From positions 62,001-126,000 of the forward strand of contig JADANN010000357.1 in assembly GCA_018806985.1 (NCBI GenBank): a stretch of DNA of 64,000 nt, read 5' to 3'. Positions 11,371 to 22,780 of this stretch are shown here, one piece after another; position 1 is the stretch's first letter, and every line of letters begins with the position of its first letter. Position numbers and translations under genes: made by a program. The notes under the pieces are model-generated. The model saw nothing but the letters and a program-made list of their open reading frames with translations, was not told the DNA's origin and made no database searches. The DNA comes from Angiostrongylus vasorum. Lineage: Eukaryota > Nematoda > Chromadorea > Rhabditida > Metastrongylidae.

Positions 11371-11724
11371 ACATTTGCTCTGTTCAAGACTCCTCACTTT
11401 ATCTTCAAGATTGCGTGTGTGTAATCCTATGATAATCTTCTATTGACTACCTTGACCTGGCGGTATCATCCCACAAGCCGACGCTGTCGAGGCGTTTGTT
11501 AGCGCAGAAATCAGAAGGGACAGAAGTTTCGCCACGTTTGTGAGACTATTCATTCGTGGCTTCTAAAATGCCAGACAAATATGCAAATTGGAGCGAAAAC
11601 AAACTTTTTGTTTACTGGATCGGATCATTAGGCAACAATGGATTTTGCATTTGGCAATTTTACGTCGGTGACGTTACCGTGGCAAACGCTTTGCGATTGT
11701 GATAGCTAACATAACACCAACTGC

Positions 11725-12000
11725 TACAGGCTGGATTATCCGCTGAGAAACAAATTATTATCAACGGATAAGCATATCAACAACAACCGCTCTATATAAA
11801 ATAGCGCTGCTGGGTAACCATGGCTCATTCGTGCGGTGTTCACTGAAGAGGACCCTGTCTCGGTACCACAACGAAGACGCCACATCGAGATACCGAACAA
11901 CTGTGAACCACCGACGCTGATCATCAGGGATGATGAAGACGAAGAAGTTGAAACGTTGGCCGAAATAAATCTGTTTGTCAACCTCGTGCGAGCTCAACGA
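11725..12000 (+). repeat. Retrozyme-like short repeat Rz-4
   Basis: Duplicate of Rz-3. Blocks include ggctggattatccgctgag near 11730, atcaacaacaaccgctct near 11777, tataaaatagcgctgctgg near 11796, and the terminal block gatgatgaagacgaag near 11930 then gttgaaacgttggcc. The core reads ATGATGA where CTGANGA is expected, so activity is doubtful. Confidence 0.65.
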
Positions 12001-12189
12001 CTTAAGTACATATTTTGCAATTCCTTGATTTCTCCAACAGAGCTAGGAATCGGCAAGTATTCTTTCCCTAGAAAGCTAACACGTAGTTGTTGAACCACTC
12101 TATTCGATTAACGCTTTAAAACAGAGTTAGTGATCTCAAATCCGTTGGATCTTAAGCTAAATTCTTCGAAGCGACATTTATCGCAAATT

Positions 12190-13645
12190 CTGGTTCCAGA
12201 AAGCACATGAGAAGCAGTTAATGACTAACAATATTTATCGAGTGTTGAGTGAGAACAAATTGCGTGACGGCAACAACTTTAAAAAATTGAAGCAGTTCCT
12301 CAAGTGTCACGATTTAAATTGCGTTCCCATCATTTCGCACGTCCTGCTGCGGCATAAAATCCAGAATATTCTACGAATGTAAAGAAATTTACAATCGAGA
12401 AGACGGTGCTTCTATAAGTGCACATATGCGAAACAGCCGAAAATGAAGATATCGATTGAAAAATACAAAAGGCAACATTTTCTACTGAACGTTCCTTGCG
12501 GCAAGTTACTCAACTGCACAAATCGTAATCGTTAAGGTTTCATTTTCTCAGTGTGCTCCCCCCACTTACTACGTCTTTAAAATTTCGAGAAATGTTGACT
12601 GATAACAGAAACAAGGGCTTCTGTGGAGTTTTACGGAAGGGTTCGGAAACGGGCTTGGGATAACATGGCACTAAAAGTTTATCCATACGAAAAAAGGGAA
12701 AGCGATACCGCGCCAGAAATGATCATGGACAAAATATCTACGTCATGGCATCAGGATTTGTTGTAACCGGCGAGAGTCCTATATTTTGTTGGAATTTCCA
12801 CTGCATAGTGATCAGAAAGGAATGTGGACATTTGGAAGAAAGTGACTGACACGAAACGGAGCTGACGTTTCTCTACCAACCTTCCTAAACATTTCAGCTT
12901 TCCAACGAAGATGGATGTTTATGGAATGCCTACAATTTCTAACAGTTTCTCAACAAAACAAGGTTTGTTGCTGTTCATTCCGTGTGATGAAGTCTAATTT
13001 CACCCATGTAATAGTTGCACACTCACCATTATTTCTGTAGACGTTTGGAATAAGATCTCTAGGAGAGATTGAAATGTTGTTTTCTAACAAGAGTTGGTTT
13101 ATTCGACTTATCGAGAGCCCCAAGTTTTCACAGTGATCCAAGCCTTTTTTTTGTCACAAATAGCTTTGAAAGACGCTGCTGATTTTTTACTAAAATAACA
13201 ATTTCACAGAACTGCATTCAATGCTATTTCAGCGTTTTTGGAAAAGTATATCAGTCGAACATGTTCATCTTCTCAAAAAGTTGCTTAGTAGCATAGGTGA
13301 CTTGTACATCGGTCTTTGAAGAGCTGTTTACTGACAGCCGCACATCAAGCGAATAGAATATTATTCCGGAAAGTATTTGACCTACTCCTTATGCACATTA
13401 CGGTGCTGGTCGAAGTAGTGGATCAAGGTGAAGGTTCTGCTCATTTTCATACTTCAGCGAGAACTCTCCGACTGGAAATGTAATAAAATCAGGTTCGTCT
13501 TTTTGCGTCGACGACAAATCGGAAACGGTGTCAGCGCTTAGAGTTTTCGTCCCGTGTTATTGGTTTTAATGAACGCTGATTAAAGCTGAGTGAGCATTGC
13601 TTCTTAGCAATAAAGGCAACGGCTCACAGGATTTTCATACGGATG
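12190..13645 (+). repeat. Unclassified repeat R1 copy
   Basis: Matches the 30.3-31.8 kb copy in order: a cacgatttaaattgcgt block near 12310, tatattttgttgga near 12781, ggatgtttatgga near 12910, caacaaaacaaggttt near 12952, a gctgtttactgacagcc block near 13321, and ttttaatgaacgct near 13563. It lies just 5' of A2, as the 30.3-kb copy lies 5' of A3. No intact frame. Confidence 0.55.
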
Positions 13646-14325
13646 TGTTAATCAAAAAACTTTTATTTAGACATTGTGCACATAAAGTCTTAAGATAAAA
13701 ATCCACGTTTGCCTCTAGCAGACATTTGAGCAAATTGTGCGCCACCTGGGGATGTAAAGACTTATAGGAGGAACCACTACGCTCGCCAGGTCTTCACAAG
13801 TAAAACAAGCAGGGCACTTGCCTTCCTAAGTGCTCGTTGTTGAAAAGGATTCATTCCTTTTGCAACAAAGTATTTTATGCATTAATTTAATAAATGATTA
13901 TCTTCTTAACTAAGTGTCAATTTAGGAAAACTTTGTAACGCGAAACTTCACGGGAGAATTATGTCAGGTTGCATCGTCTCACGAAGTTTCATCGTAACGT
14001 ATTCGTTTAAAGAAAACTCATGAACCGCAATAATTTCAAAGCGTCATTTTATACAGGCTAGTAAAAACGGCTTAGGAATAGTGCCTTCGGAGGCATTAAA
14101 CCTTTACTTTACGTTTTGATAGAAAAGATTTGGTGTCTAACCAATCAACTGATGTCACAATGGTGACACCTGACCACAAACGCATGAGCGACTGCTGTTG
14201 TGTGACCTCTGTCGATTTGTCAGTTGACAGAGAGTGAGGCACTCTGTTTGGGAATTTTACACTTAAAACATTTAGAAGAACTTAAAGAAGTTTTCCTAAA
14301 CCAGTTCGTTAGAACAATTAAAACA
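13646..14325. other. No recognised gene or repeat
   Basis: Short AT-rich frames only. A weak match to the sequence following the RTE tail at 15.75 kb (gtgctaatcaaaaaa) is present near 13650. I cannot support anything more. Confidence 0.4.
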
Positions 14326-14329
14326 GTTT

Positions 14330-14450
14330 CTGAAGCCTGCTATTGTATTTCGAAAACCATCGATGGACCATCAACTCGGATCATCGGCTTTGATGAAGAC
14401 GAAGACATCGAAACGTTGACCCAAAAAAAATATAATTGTTAACCTTGTGT
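14330..14450 (+). repeat. Retrozyme-like repeat 3' fragment Rz-5
   Basis: Contains gaccatcaactcggatcatc and the terminal block tttgatgaagacgaagac then atcgaaacgttgacc, matching Rz-3 and Rz-4 ends. The hammerhead-like core is degenerate (TTGATGA). The 5' part is missing. Confidence 0.6.
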
Positions 14451-14929
14451 AAGATCTTCAAGAAAGAATATATCTTGTTGTTATAGTTAAAAGGAAGTGC
14501 TACGCAAAGCATCAATTGGCCACTCTATGTTGCCTCTGATGATTTGATGCTCAGGACGATAAAAGGGATTGAAACTTCCACTACTTCAATGAGGGTATCA
14601 TTTGAGTTCTAATTTTTTCATCACTATTTAGGATACGTCCTTCGGTTGACAGAGCGATTGTTCAAAAGACAGTGACTCAAACATCGACTTCCAAAAAGCT
14701 TTCTGCTTGAATTTCGATAAGGAAGGAATAGAAGATTCTCTGCGATAACATTCACGTTTTCATGCGAACTACCTCAGCCTCAGACTCGTAAGCTAACTGT
14801 GTAAAGCTTTATCTAATCGAATATATCATTGAGAATTTTCCGATACTCAATGTAAAACAGTACGTTTCCACAGCGAAGATGATATTCGAAAGCATTGTCG
14901 GTGCTGTTGTATCATGGCCTCTGTTGTGG
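14451..14929. other. No recognised gene or repeat
   Basis: AT-rich, broken frames. It may contain decayed RTE sequence upstream of the recognisable tail at 14.93 kb, but no motif is clear. Confidence 0.35.
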
Positions 14930-15735
14930 GTTTTTTAACAATGTCGATTAAAGGTGAATAACAGTTTCGTGTTGTATTACTGACAGTTGTACTCAGTAAT
15001 TTCTTTCTAAGTACAACCGTTTTCTCCAACATTGACGCTCAACGGAACGAATATCTCCGAACGCTCCAGTTATGTCTATCTAGGTCGGGAAATCAAAATG
15101 ATGAACGACTTACCTCCAGAGTTGAGCAGAAGAAAACGAACGGCTTAGGGGAGCATTCAAGAGCACCGAGGATGTAGTGAAGAGAACAAAGAACACCCGA
15201 TTCCGTGCCCGCAATTTGCGACTCAACGATACATTCTGCCCTAATGTATGCGTCAGAAACCTGGTCGCTGCGTATGCAGGATGAAAGATCAGTCAGCTTT
15301 ATCGAACGCGCAGTCGAAAAGACGATGCAAGGAGTATCACGTTTCACATAAGTAAGGCATGGGATCCGAAGCTCCGACCTGCGTAGACGACCAAAAATCG
15401 AAGATGGTATTCTGTACGTCAAACTGTCGAAAATAAGGTGATCCGGACACGTAATGCGTATGAATTGCAACCGACGGACAGGTGCCGTTAGTGACTGGAT
15501 TCCTCGGGATGTCAAACGGTACTGTAGGAAGGCCATCGGTTCTTCACGAAGAGCCTAGAATAATGATATGATGCTCTACGAGCACCCTAGAGCGAGCAGA
15601 ACATTCTGGGCTACTCTTGCACGCGTTAGCGAAAAATGGAAGATTTACTGGCGCCTGCTCGAGTCACTCGAAATCAACGGGACTACCGGTGATACACGTG
15701 ATATCAACGTTTCTTCGCAGCAAAGAGAACATTTC
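14930..15735 (+). mobile_element. RTE-type retrotransposon 3' fragment (subfamily 1)
   Basis: Plus-strand translation in three shifting frames gives the C-terminal part of an RTE reverse transcriptase ORF. It begins LNGTNISE, SSYVYLGREI, MMNDL near 15035-15110. It goes on through RRKRTAWGAFKSTEDVVK, MYASETWSLR near 15245 and GIRSSDLRRR near 15360. It ends SGHVMR, RTGAVSDWIPRDVKR (15460-15520), then SRTFWATLARV and WKIYWRLLE (15600-15660). At least four frameshifts or stops are present. The 147-codon minus-strand frame here is only its shadow. The endonuclease and catalytic RT domain are missing, as expected for 5'-truncated target-primed insertions. Confidence 0.85.
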
Positions 15736-15849
15736 ATGAGGGCTTTGTTATGAGCGTGCTAATCAAAAAAATTTTACTTAAATATTGTAAAAAAAAGGCA
15801 AAGAACGACATTGACGTCTGCAGATGTTTGGAAAAAGATGGAAAGATTG

Positions 15850-17895
15850 AAATATTGCTTTCTTATAGTAAGTGGTAAACTCAATCTATTCAGTGTCTTA
15901 AGTTCCCGAAGTAATCGGAATTTTTTTTTGCCAGAAACAGCGTTGCGTAGACACCGCTGATTCTTACTAGAATAAGAATTTCACGAAACCGTATTCAATT
16001 CGACTCCAGCATTTTCACTATAGGATGATGGCAGAACTTGTTCATCACCTCAGAAAATTGCTTTTTGCGCAGTTGCCTTGGACACTGAATTTTTAACGAA
16101 TTGTTTATTGACAGCTGTACATCAAGCGAATTGAATCTTGTTTAGAAAAACATTTCGTTCACTATCTGTGCACACTACGGTAGTAATCGAAGCAGTGGAT
16201 GGAGCTGAAAGTTCTGCTCATTTCCAAAAGTTCAGGAAAAATCAAATCAGCAGAAGCGACTGTTGTCGCACTCCTTCGAAAGATTTACCCATTGTCCGGA
16301 AAAAAAGCTCCTGCTTGAGAATGCAGGTTGCAAAACCAGCTGTTGAAGTATTTAGAGATTCTTTCTTAAGAAATACTTTAGTGTAAAATATATGGCCTGT
16401 TATTTAAAAAAAGTGCCACGAAGAACATCGGCAGCCTGCACTTTGTTGCCTCCATCAGTTTTACGTTCAGCGTCGTTACCGCGACTGTAATTTCGCTTTA
16501 ATCACTGAATTTCATTCGCGTGTGTCCATTTTCACTAGTAGATTGAAATATTTTATTAGGAATTGCTCTTCAAAAGACGACGTTTCAATCGTCCCTGTTC
16601 CGAAAGACATTCTGCTAACAGATCCACGCACAATGAATTGCTCTGAAAATTTTTACGTTTTCATATGAATCGCTTGTCGGTAAATGTCCAACAATGTGAA
16701 AGCCTTATCTCAACGCCAATACTTTGTTGTGAATTATCGACTCCAAATATAAGACATTATGTTTCCAGAGCGCGGATGATAAAGCAGGCGCGCCACCGGT
16801 GCTATTTCATCGCCGTCCTGTTTACGAGATTTTTTATGAACAATGAATAAAGATGAATAAGCCATTTCGAATCATTTTAATTGAATTGTATATCGACGAA
16901 CAGTTTTGCGAGAGACTGCCGTTGTGCCTTCAATGCGATGCCTCCGTTTGTAAGCTGAATTTTTTTTTCAATATGGTGTGACTCGTTTTCATCATTTTTC
17001 ACCATAACGGAATTCAATTCGTTTTTTGCGGGTAAGGTCTGCGTGTAGCGTCTGACTGTGGTGTCTCATAAAAGGTTGTCATTGAGTTTTATGGAATGCT
17101 GTTAATAGCAAGAGACCCCACGTTTTTGAATCACGATTGCTCTTTGCACTTCGGCTGCTACAGATGTGTGAAAAAACTTGCTCTCGGAGACCTTTGCCTT
17201 TGTATGTAAAACGGCTGTTCTCCAAATGAAAATTCGAGTAGAAAACAAAAGTACAAAAAACATTTCTGGAAGCCTGGTCTAAAAAATCTTTTCATTTCAA
17301 TGTGGTAAAATTTTCCCTTAATCGAATGTTTGTTTAGTTTCTATGGTCAATGCAAAACCTTTAAAGTTCTTAATGAAAGGATTACGAACCTTACCCTTAA
17401 TGGTGCAACCTTAAGCGCCGTGGTTTACACTGGCGATACCACACTCTCGCTCACGTCAGTGCCACTCACCCTCCGAGATAGTGGACTACCACAAATTTTT
17501 CTAGATTTGTTAAAATCCTTTCAATGACCTTATATTTCTGGAACCCAAGATTTCTCGTACGGTCATAGAAGGCTAGGGGAATCCGCTTTAAATTTATAAT
17601 AATTCCACAGCGGTCTAGCTTTCTATCCGTTTCCATATCTCCACAAAGGTTTACTAGCGACATCAAAAAAAAAGTTTTCTTCTTACGTAAACTCTTTTTT
17701 TCACATTTGTTGAGCGACGGGCTCGAACGGAAGGATTACAAAGCACATTAGCGGATTGGTGGTGCCTTGTTCACTTGGGATCATCTCACTGTTGAAATAA
17801 CCGACCCCACATTGATAAGCTGTAGTTTGTAATCACAGTGAGGCAAACAACAGATACACATTCGCTGGACCGGTTTTACATACACATATATATGT
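15850..17895 (+). repeat. Unclassified repeat R1, longest copy
   Basis: Collinear with 5240-6850. The end block gcaaacaacagatacaca then ttcgctgg near 17845 and tacatacacatatatatg near 17879 matches the end at 6.8 kb. Inner blocks (taagaatttcacgaaaccg, ggatgatggcagaactt, catcaagcgaattgaat) also match 12.2, 22.0 and 31.0 kb. No reverse transcriptase, transposase or helicase motif was recognised. Ends without obvious inverted or direct repeats. Confidence 0.55.
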
Positions 17896-18104
17896 ATTTA
17901 ATGGATATCTAGAATGACCATACACCTATTTTATTGCTCAGGAACAGTGACTCGCATTTTGCTGGAAAGAATTTCATCATTATCGCGTTGGTGCGTCATG
18001 GAAAATAAAGAACTCACTGCTGTCGTCCTCTTTTTTTGCAGTCGTACACGTTTAGTTTCGTACACATAGAACAATACAACGCAACGAAAGGTGATGAATC
18101 TGCA

Positions 18105-18745
18105 GTTTCGCCTTTTTCAGGGTTGGAAAGGGTTTAATGATAAGCAATTTAGCAGGTTAAATTCTTCAACAGCACGAAGAGAAAGATAATATCCTAAACA
18201 ATAATTACGCGATCAGCGGCTTCTCGAAAAACCCTATCGATTTTGACTCGATCTTCACCAACGAAAAACAGCCGCTCAGAGTCGCACGTGGTTGATGACT
18301 ACACCACTCTACATCAAAAAATTAATTCTGAGATATGGGGCTTGATCACGTGTTATCTTAGGGCATTCTTCTCTGTCACTCTCGGACTCTTGGCATATGT
18401 CCAAACAGCTTCGGAACGTTTGCGCGTTAGTGTTTCAGCCTCCTGTGCGAGGATAGCGACTTTTACATCAAAGTCGTCTCCGCTACGATTTTGTATCCTA
18501 TGTGTGCCTGATGGGGTACTTCGTCATGATTTTCGTTTACCATCTAGATGTTCTTTTATACTAATACACAAAGGTCTGCCATTTTCGCTATTATATTCAT
18601 CGCCGCAAGTACTACAAGAAGTCGGGTATATCGTTCCTGGACTCGCGGAGTCGCTGTCTACCGTAAGGTCAAATTACGCAGTTTAGTGTTTATAATCAGA
18701 TGTTTATAATCCTCTGCCGAGGTTCATAGAAAGTCGATCTCGGAA
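18105..18745 (-). mobile_element. Penelope-like element fragment (GIY-YIG domain)
   Basis: The minus-strand frame gives CGDEYIGETGRPLCIRIKEH, then LDGKRKS near 18590-18530. It goes on to TPLGTHR and DDFDVKVAILAQEAETL down to about 18430. This is the GIY-YIG endonuclease domain of Penelope-like retroelements, which follows the RT domain and cuts target DNA. A +1 shift after LDGKRKS breaks the frame. The downstream part (18240-18105) matches the tail of the 53.7-kb copy and carries a decayed hammerhead region (CCTGAAAAAGGCGAAA). On the right, 18712-18745 holds the PLE end block gccgaggttcatagaaagtc in the opposite orientation. Confidence 0.8.
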
Positions 18746-18817
18746 ACTCACTGCTATACAAACTTTAAAAGCAATGCTTTCACAGCGTTTGATTTCGAAG
18801 ATGTATCTTCACTATGT

Positions 18818-19085
18818 GGTGCGTGAGGCACGGTGGACGGAGGCGCCCTGCAACACACTTGTGGGATCGATCCCAGCGCTCATGGCCCACCAAGCCATAA
18901 ATCCTTCCGGGTTCGGCAAATAGGTACCAGATATGTCTGGGAGGATAGCAGCAATCGATAGGCTACTGCCATTCATTGTAAAAGTCAGGTGAGCATGTAG
19001 ACACTTCCAATGATGCTTAATGAAGTCGAATGCATGGCGTATACCTTAAAAAATTGATCAGTGCAGGGAGCTTTATTATTTATCC
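18818..19085 (+). repeat. tRNA-headed SINE copy
   Basis: The head gtgcgtgaggcacggtgg is at 18819-18836. It is followed by ggatcgatcccagc (a B-box-like block near 18864), a gataggctactgccattc block and the tail atgcttaatgaagtcgaatg (19013-19032), then ttgatcagtgcagggag. It is nearly full length compared with the 43.6-kb copy. Confidence 0.7.
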
Positions 19086-19480
19086 TTTTATCTACATTTT
19101 TGGCTGTCAATTTTCCAACTAGACGTTTGTTGAATGTAGACTGATCAGAGTGTGTTACATTATATTCTCCATTCGAGTCACCATTTTCCAATGAACTCTG
19201 ATCGCATTGTGTTAAAAAATTATCTGTTTTGGGCATCTGAGTGTAAACTGCTCTGCTGCGCTAGTAGCTCGTCGGTGAGTAAATCAGGGCTTCAAGCCGC
19301 CTTTTACTCATTTCCCTTCGTCAGGGAACTTAGTCCTACAATCATGACCCGTTCATAAAGTCGAACCGCTTTCACGTTATATAAACGAGTATTTTGACGT
19401 TTATGACAAAATAGGAGACTGAATAAAGTTAAGCTCACAGGTTCTCATATGCGTATTTTTTTAAGTTCACCACATCTACT

Positions 19481-19520
19481 TTTTTTGTCGCATTTATTGT
19501 ACAATAAATGCGACAAAAAA
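19481..19520. repeat. Perfect 40-bp palindrome
   Basis: Left arm 19481-19500 (ttttttgtcgcatttattgt) and right arm 19501-19520 are exact reverse complements with no spacer. Such a sequence can extrude as a cruciform. It does not match any other repeat described here. Confidence 0.85.
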
Positions 19521-19741
19521 GTGATGAGCAAAACCAGAAGAGCTTCGATGTCACGACAGCGAAAAAATTACGTCGTAATACGGAGCAGCGGACGTGGACA
19601 CCCGACTAGAAACACAATGGGTGTGATGAAGGTCAAACGGCTGAGGTTTATAGCAAACCCGTTTGGGCTCATCAGTAAAGCAAGAGATGTGCGCGATTTA
19701 CTGGGTTTTTTCTTGTATCGTCCGTCTCCTCAATACAAAAT

Positions 19742-20125
19742 CTAATTTTGACTTCTTATTTACTGCCTACTCTTTTTTAGCGGCAGGGTATGTGTTGCGA
19801 AATATAACTTTAATGATGCTGAGATATTTGCAAAACTCTGGACCGCATGTGCCTATGGTGGGGAACGAACGCGCTATTGTCCTTTCCGGGGAGTAGCGCG
19901 CTCACCACCACACCATGCGGGTCCTTCGTTTCGCCTGTCTCTCAGCTAGTTCTATTGATCTTTTGCCATCAGCAATCACCCGTCAGCGGGATTGATCTGG
20001 GGGGCCCAAATCGGCAACGAACCCAGTTAAGCTGAGGCTGCAGTTATAATCACAATTCGTTCCCCCACCATAGGCACCTGCGGTCCAGAGTTTTGCAAAT
20101 ATCTCAGCATCATTAAAACAAAATC
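19742..20125 (+). repeat. Foldback element, near-complete
   Basis: The left end is outer terminal sequence (tttactgcctactctttttt, then gtgttgcgaaatataac) followed by tgctgagatatttgcaaaac at 19816. The right end at 20078-20112 is the inverse (gcggtccagagttttgcaaa, then atatctcagcatcatt). The middle contains the ccttcgtttcgcctgtctct and gattgatctggg blocks. The two termini are inverted copies, so the element is a foldback or MITE-type DNA element without transposase. Confidence 0.7.
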
Positions 20126-21712
20126 TAATGTTCAATGAATTTGCTATAAAAGAAAGTGTCTTCTTATTGTTAGCTTTTGATCGCTATCTGTCAGAGCTAT
20201 CGGAAAAAAAAGGATAACGAAAAAGCGATAATGAATTGTTTTTGCCTTTCAACCATAGTATAGTGCTATCGTAGACGAAATTTCCTTACATCAAAAAAAA
20301 CTTTTGGAATTTCCTTGTCAAAAAACAATATCTCTGAGAGTTTTCTGAATGAAAAAATATCTCAGTGGAATAACAGAGTTTTTTTGCGCTAATGAAGTAC
20401 TGGTAGCGGTTAAAACCAGCGACCTTTAGTTGCCAACAAATATAGAGCATTAATGCCAATATTGTCCAGTTTCGAAGCGAGGATTCTAATAGAGTTGATT
20501 TTTGTCGTAGTGCTTTTACATGAGACTTTGAATTGGCACTGAGATAAGCGGGCCCCCATGTTCTGCAGCTCCGAATGATGATGTCTGGATTGTCGTAGCA
20601 GATATTTTCATGTAATCATTAATCAATCCAGTTCCTTTTGTGCTAGGGAATGCGGTTATTGTGGTGCAGAATACTGTTTTAGTTCCTTGCTCCACCTATA
20701 CATTTGAACGCGAAGCGTTTAAGGAGTGAAATCGAGAGTGTGGCTTAGATTTCGGCATAATAGTGAGGGGCGCTCCCTTATCAGTGCTGAATTCTTTTTT
20801 CGCGTCTCATTACTCTAGAAGGTATTTCTTTGGTTGCCGATTTACGACCTGCGACAATCTGTGTATTTCCCGGCAGGAGCACTCCAAAGAAGAAACATTT
20901 GATCCATTGAAATAGACGCTCGACAAAGAATATTACAAGATGGCACACATTCCTACGATTGCTAGGTGTCAGTGACACTCTACGTAAAAGAGGAGGAATG
21001 AGTGCATATTTCGGTTGTGCAGTGACTTGCCTTCGTCTGTTGATAACTCGTATTAGTTCTTCTATCATCCCAGAAAGTATTGTGCCTATTTGCCTATCGT
21101 GAAGGCATGAGAGTCAAAAAACTAGCTGGAGAAATAAGGAAAAAACTAACGACATATCCAGCGCGTTTTACAAGGGTCCTCTACCCGATGCGCTTTAGTA
21201 CACTTTTCTTATGGCACATAACACCAAGTGACCTTATGCTTTCATGACATGCAGGTGGATCTGGAACGTAGACTCCCTATTCCTGCTGCGGTGATTTAAC
21301 ACAAAAACACCTCTGTTTCTAACATGCATGAATGGATGTGTCCTGATTTATGTAAGTTGGTAAAGTGACTTGTAAATAGGAGGGGGGCGCCTAGGAGGCG
21401 GCTGCCACCAATGAGCCTGTTGTCTAATCGTTGAGAGATTGCCAAGCAACGCGTGCATTTAAGCAAGACCACATTCAGAGCTCAACAAGCTATCCGTTTG
21501 TATTAAATACTCAATACAGCAAAATAGGTAGCCATTCTTTCCCTGACTCCGAAAGACCTTCGATACGGCAGGATCGCTGTAGTACGGAAAGGCTGCTAAA
21601 GTCTCACGGCCACACTAGGTAGTACAAAACTAAAGGAAGTAAAGCCTTTAAAGGGATTTTTAAGGTATTAGGTTTTGTCAACGAAAGTACCTCGGAAAGA
21701 CGAAACGAAAGG
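20126..21712. other. No recognised gene or repeat
   Basis: Holds a 95-codon minus-strand frame (20781-21068) that is rich in basic residues and has no recognised domain or signal peptide. I do not call it a gene. A 45-bp block near 21252-21295 (caggtggatctggaacgtag) resembles 56828-56870, so a further dispersed repeat is present. Confidence 0.4.
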
Positions 21713-21845
21713 CCTGCATGGTGTGGTGGTGAACACGCTAGTCTCCGGAAAGGGTAATAACGTGTGCGATTTCCAAAGCAGGCACCTGCCGTTCAGAGTT
21801 TTGTAAATATCTCAGCATCATTGTGGTTGAAAATCCTTCATTTTC
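21713..21845 (-). repeat. Foldback-family fragment
   Basis: Minus orientation: ggtgtggtggtgaacacgct near 21719-21738, the ccggaaagggtaataacg block, then gttttgtaaatatctcagca at 21802-21821 and the catcattgtggttg terminal block. The left half is missing. Confidence 0.65.
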
Positions 21846-21869
21846 GAGACTGCACATAGATGAGGAGGT

Positions 21870-22780
21870 AAAATGAACATTGTGAAAAACTCGACTGAGG
21901 TGACGTTGAGTTCAGCATTCCTCAGCACCTTTTTGAATGTCCTCTGTTTCTATTAAATATGGATTATTACGGAGGGAAATCGTTTTCTCAGTTTCTCCAA
22001 GATGTGCAAACAAGACGGAGTTTACTGCTTAACATTTTGTATAGTGAAGTCTTATTCCATTCTTACAACGTTTGCAAGCTCTTCAACGATTAACTTATTT
22101 CTTTGGATGCATACCAAGGCTCCACAAGGAAAACCTAGATGTTGTTTTCGTATAGCAAGTGTTCAAACTTTATTCATTTAGTATCGTAGCTTTTGAAAGA
22201 ATTCGAAAGACTTTTACCTCTTAACCCAACTTAAAAACAACAGGTCAAAGGAAATATTGCTCGATCTCATTAGAAAAGGAACTGCGTAGAACCCCATTCA
22301 CCACGATTCCAGCATCGTCACTAGGAGATGAAAGCAGAACTCATTGCTCAGTTCGCGGAATTTTTCTCTAGCCTACAGTGGTTTGGATATCGGATTTCGA
22401 AGAAATGTTTACTGACCTGTACACGAGAAGCGAGTTGAATATTGCTCCACTGGAATACATTTCTTTCACAATGGGCAGTGCACTATGGTATTGATCGTAG
22501 TGCTAGGTGAAGAAGTGGAGATCCCCCTCAATTTATGAAGTTGTCGGTTTCGCTGTTAGTGAAACCGAAGCCATCGTGAAAGCTGTAGAATTATCGGTCC
22601 TTTTATGAGTTTTTTCTGAACGCTGAATAAAGCTGAATAAGAAGTTATCGCGTCGTTTTAGTTGAATTCCTGAGCCAGTAGCTGTTTCGCCAGAGCATTC
22701 TCCTTGCGCTTTCAATGCGATATCGTGCTAAGTTAACCAATTTCAACCAAAGCAGAGAAATGTATCGCTTGTCATGTTTA
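21870..22780 (+). repeat. Unclassified repeat R1 partial copy
   Basis: Shares aagatgtgcaaacaagacgg near 21999, ttgtatagtgaagtcttatt near 22036, gatgaaagcagaactcattg near 22327, and tttagttgaattcctgagcc near 22656 with other R1 copies, especially that at 31 kb. No intact frame. Confidence 0.55.

Larger units (their letters stand above)
10296..11535 (-). pseudogene. Family A secreted protein, copy A2 (start lost, nonsense, deletion)
   Basis: Exon 1 (11451-11535) encodes a hydrophobic leader ending CGMIPPGQ, but the start codon of A3 is GTG here (11533-11535). Exon 2 (about 10588-10735) carries STRTFSITGFTLP. It then has a TGA where A3 has a Gly codon, followed by TFVSHIVVQA and the gtgagt donor. 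Exon 3 (10296-10427) starts at a good CAG acceptor but lacks about 30 bp relative to A3. It resumes at EQRSAGLSD, then IILGQLTV. Intron 1 is about 715 bp against 202 bp in A3 because it has taken in a retrozyme-like repeat and a foldback end. It lies immediately upstream of B1 in the same orientation, as A3 does for B2. Confidence 0.75.

Noticed and set aside
15093..15536. 147-codon minus-strand frame
   Set aside because: It is the antisense of an RTE 3' region whose plus-strand translation has clear RTE motifs.
18243..18686. 147-codon plus-strand frame
   Set aside because: Antisense of the Penelope GIY-YIG domain.
21252..21295. Block similar to 56828-56870
   Set aside because: The match is only about 45 bp and no element could be delimited around either copy.
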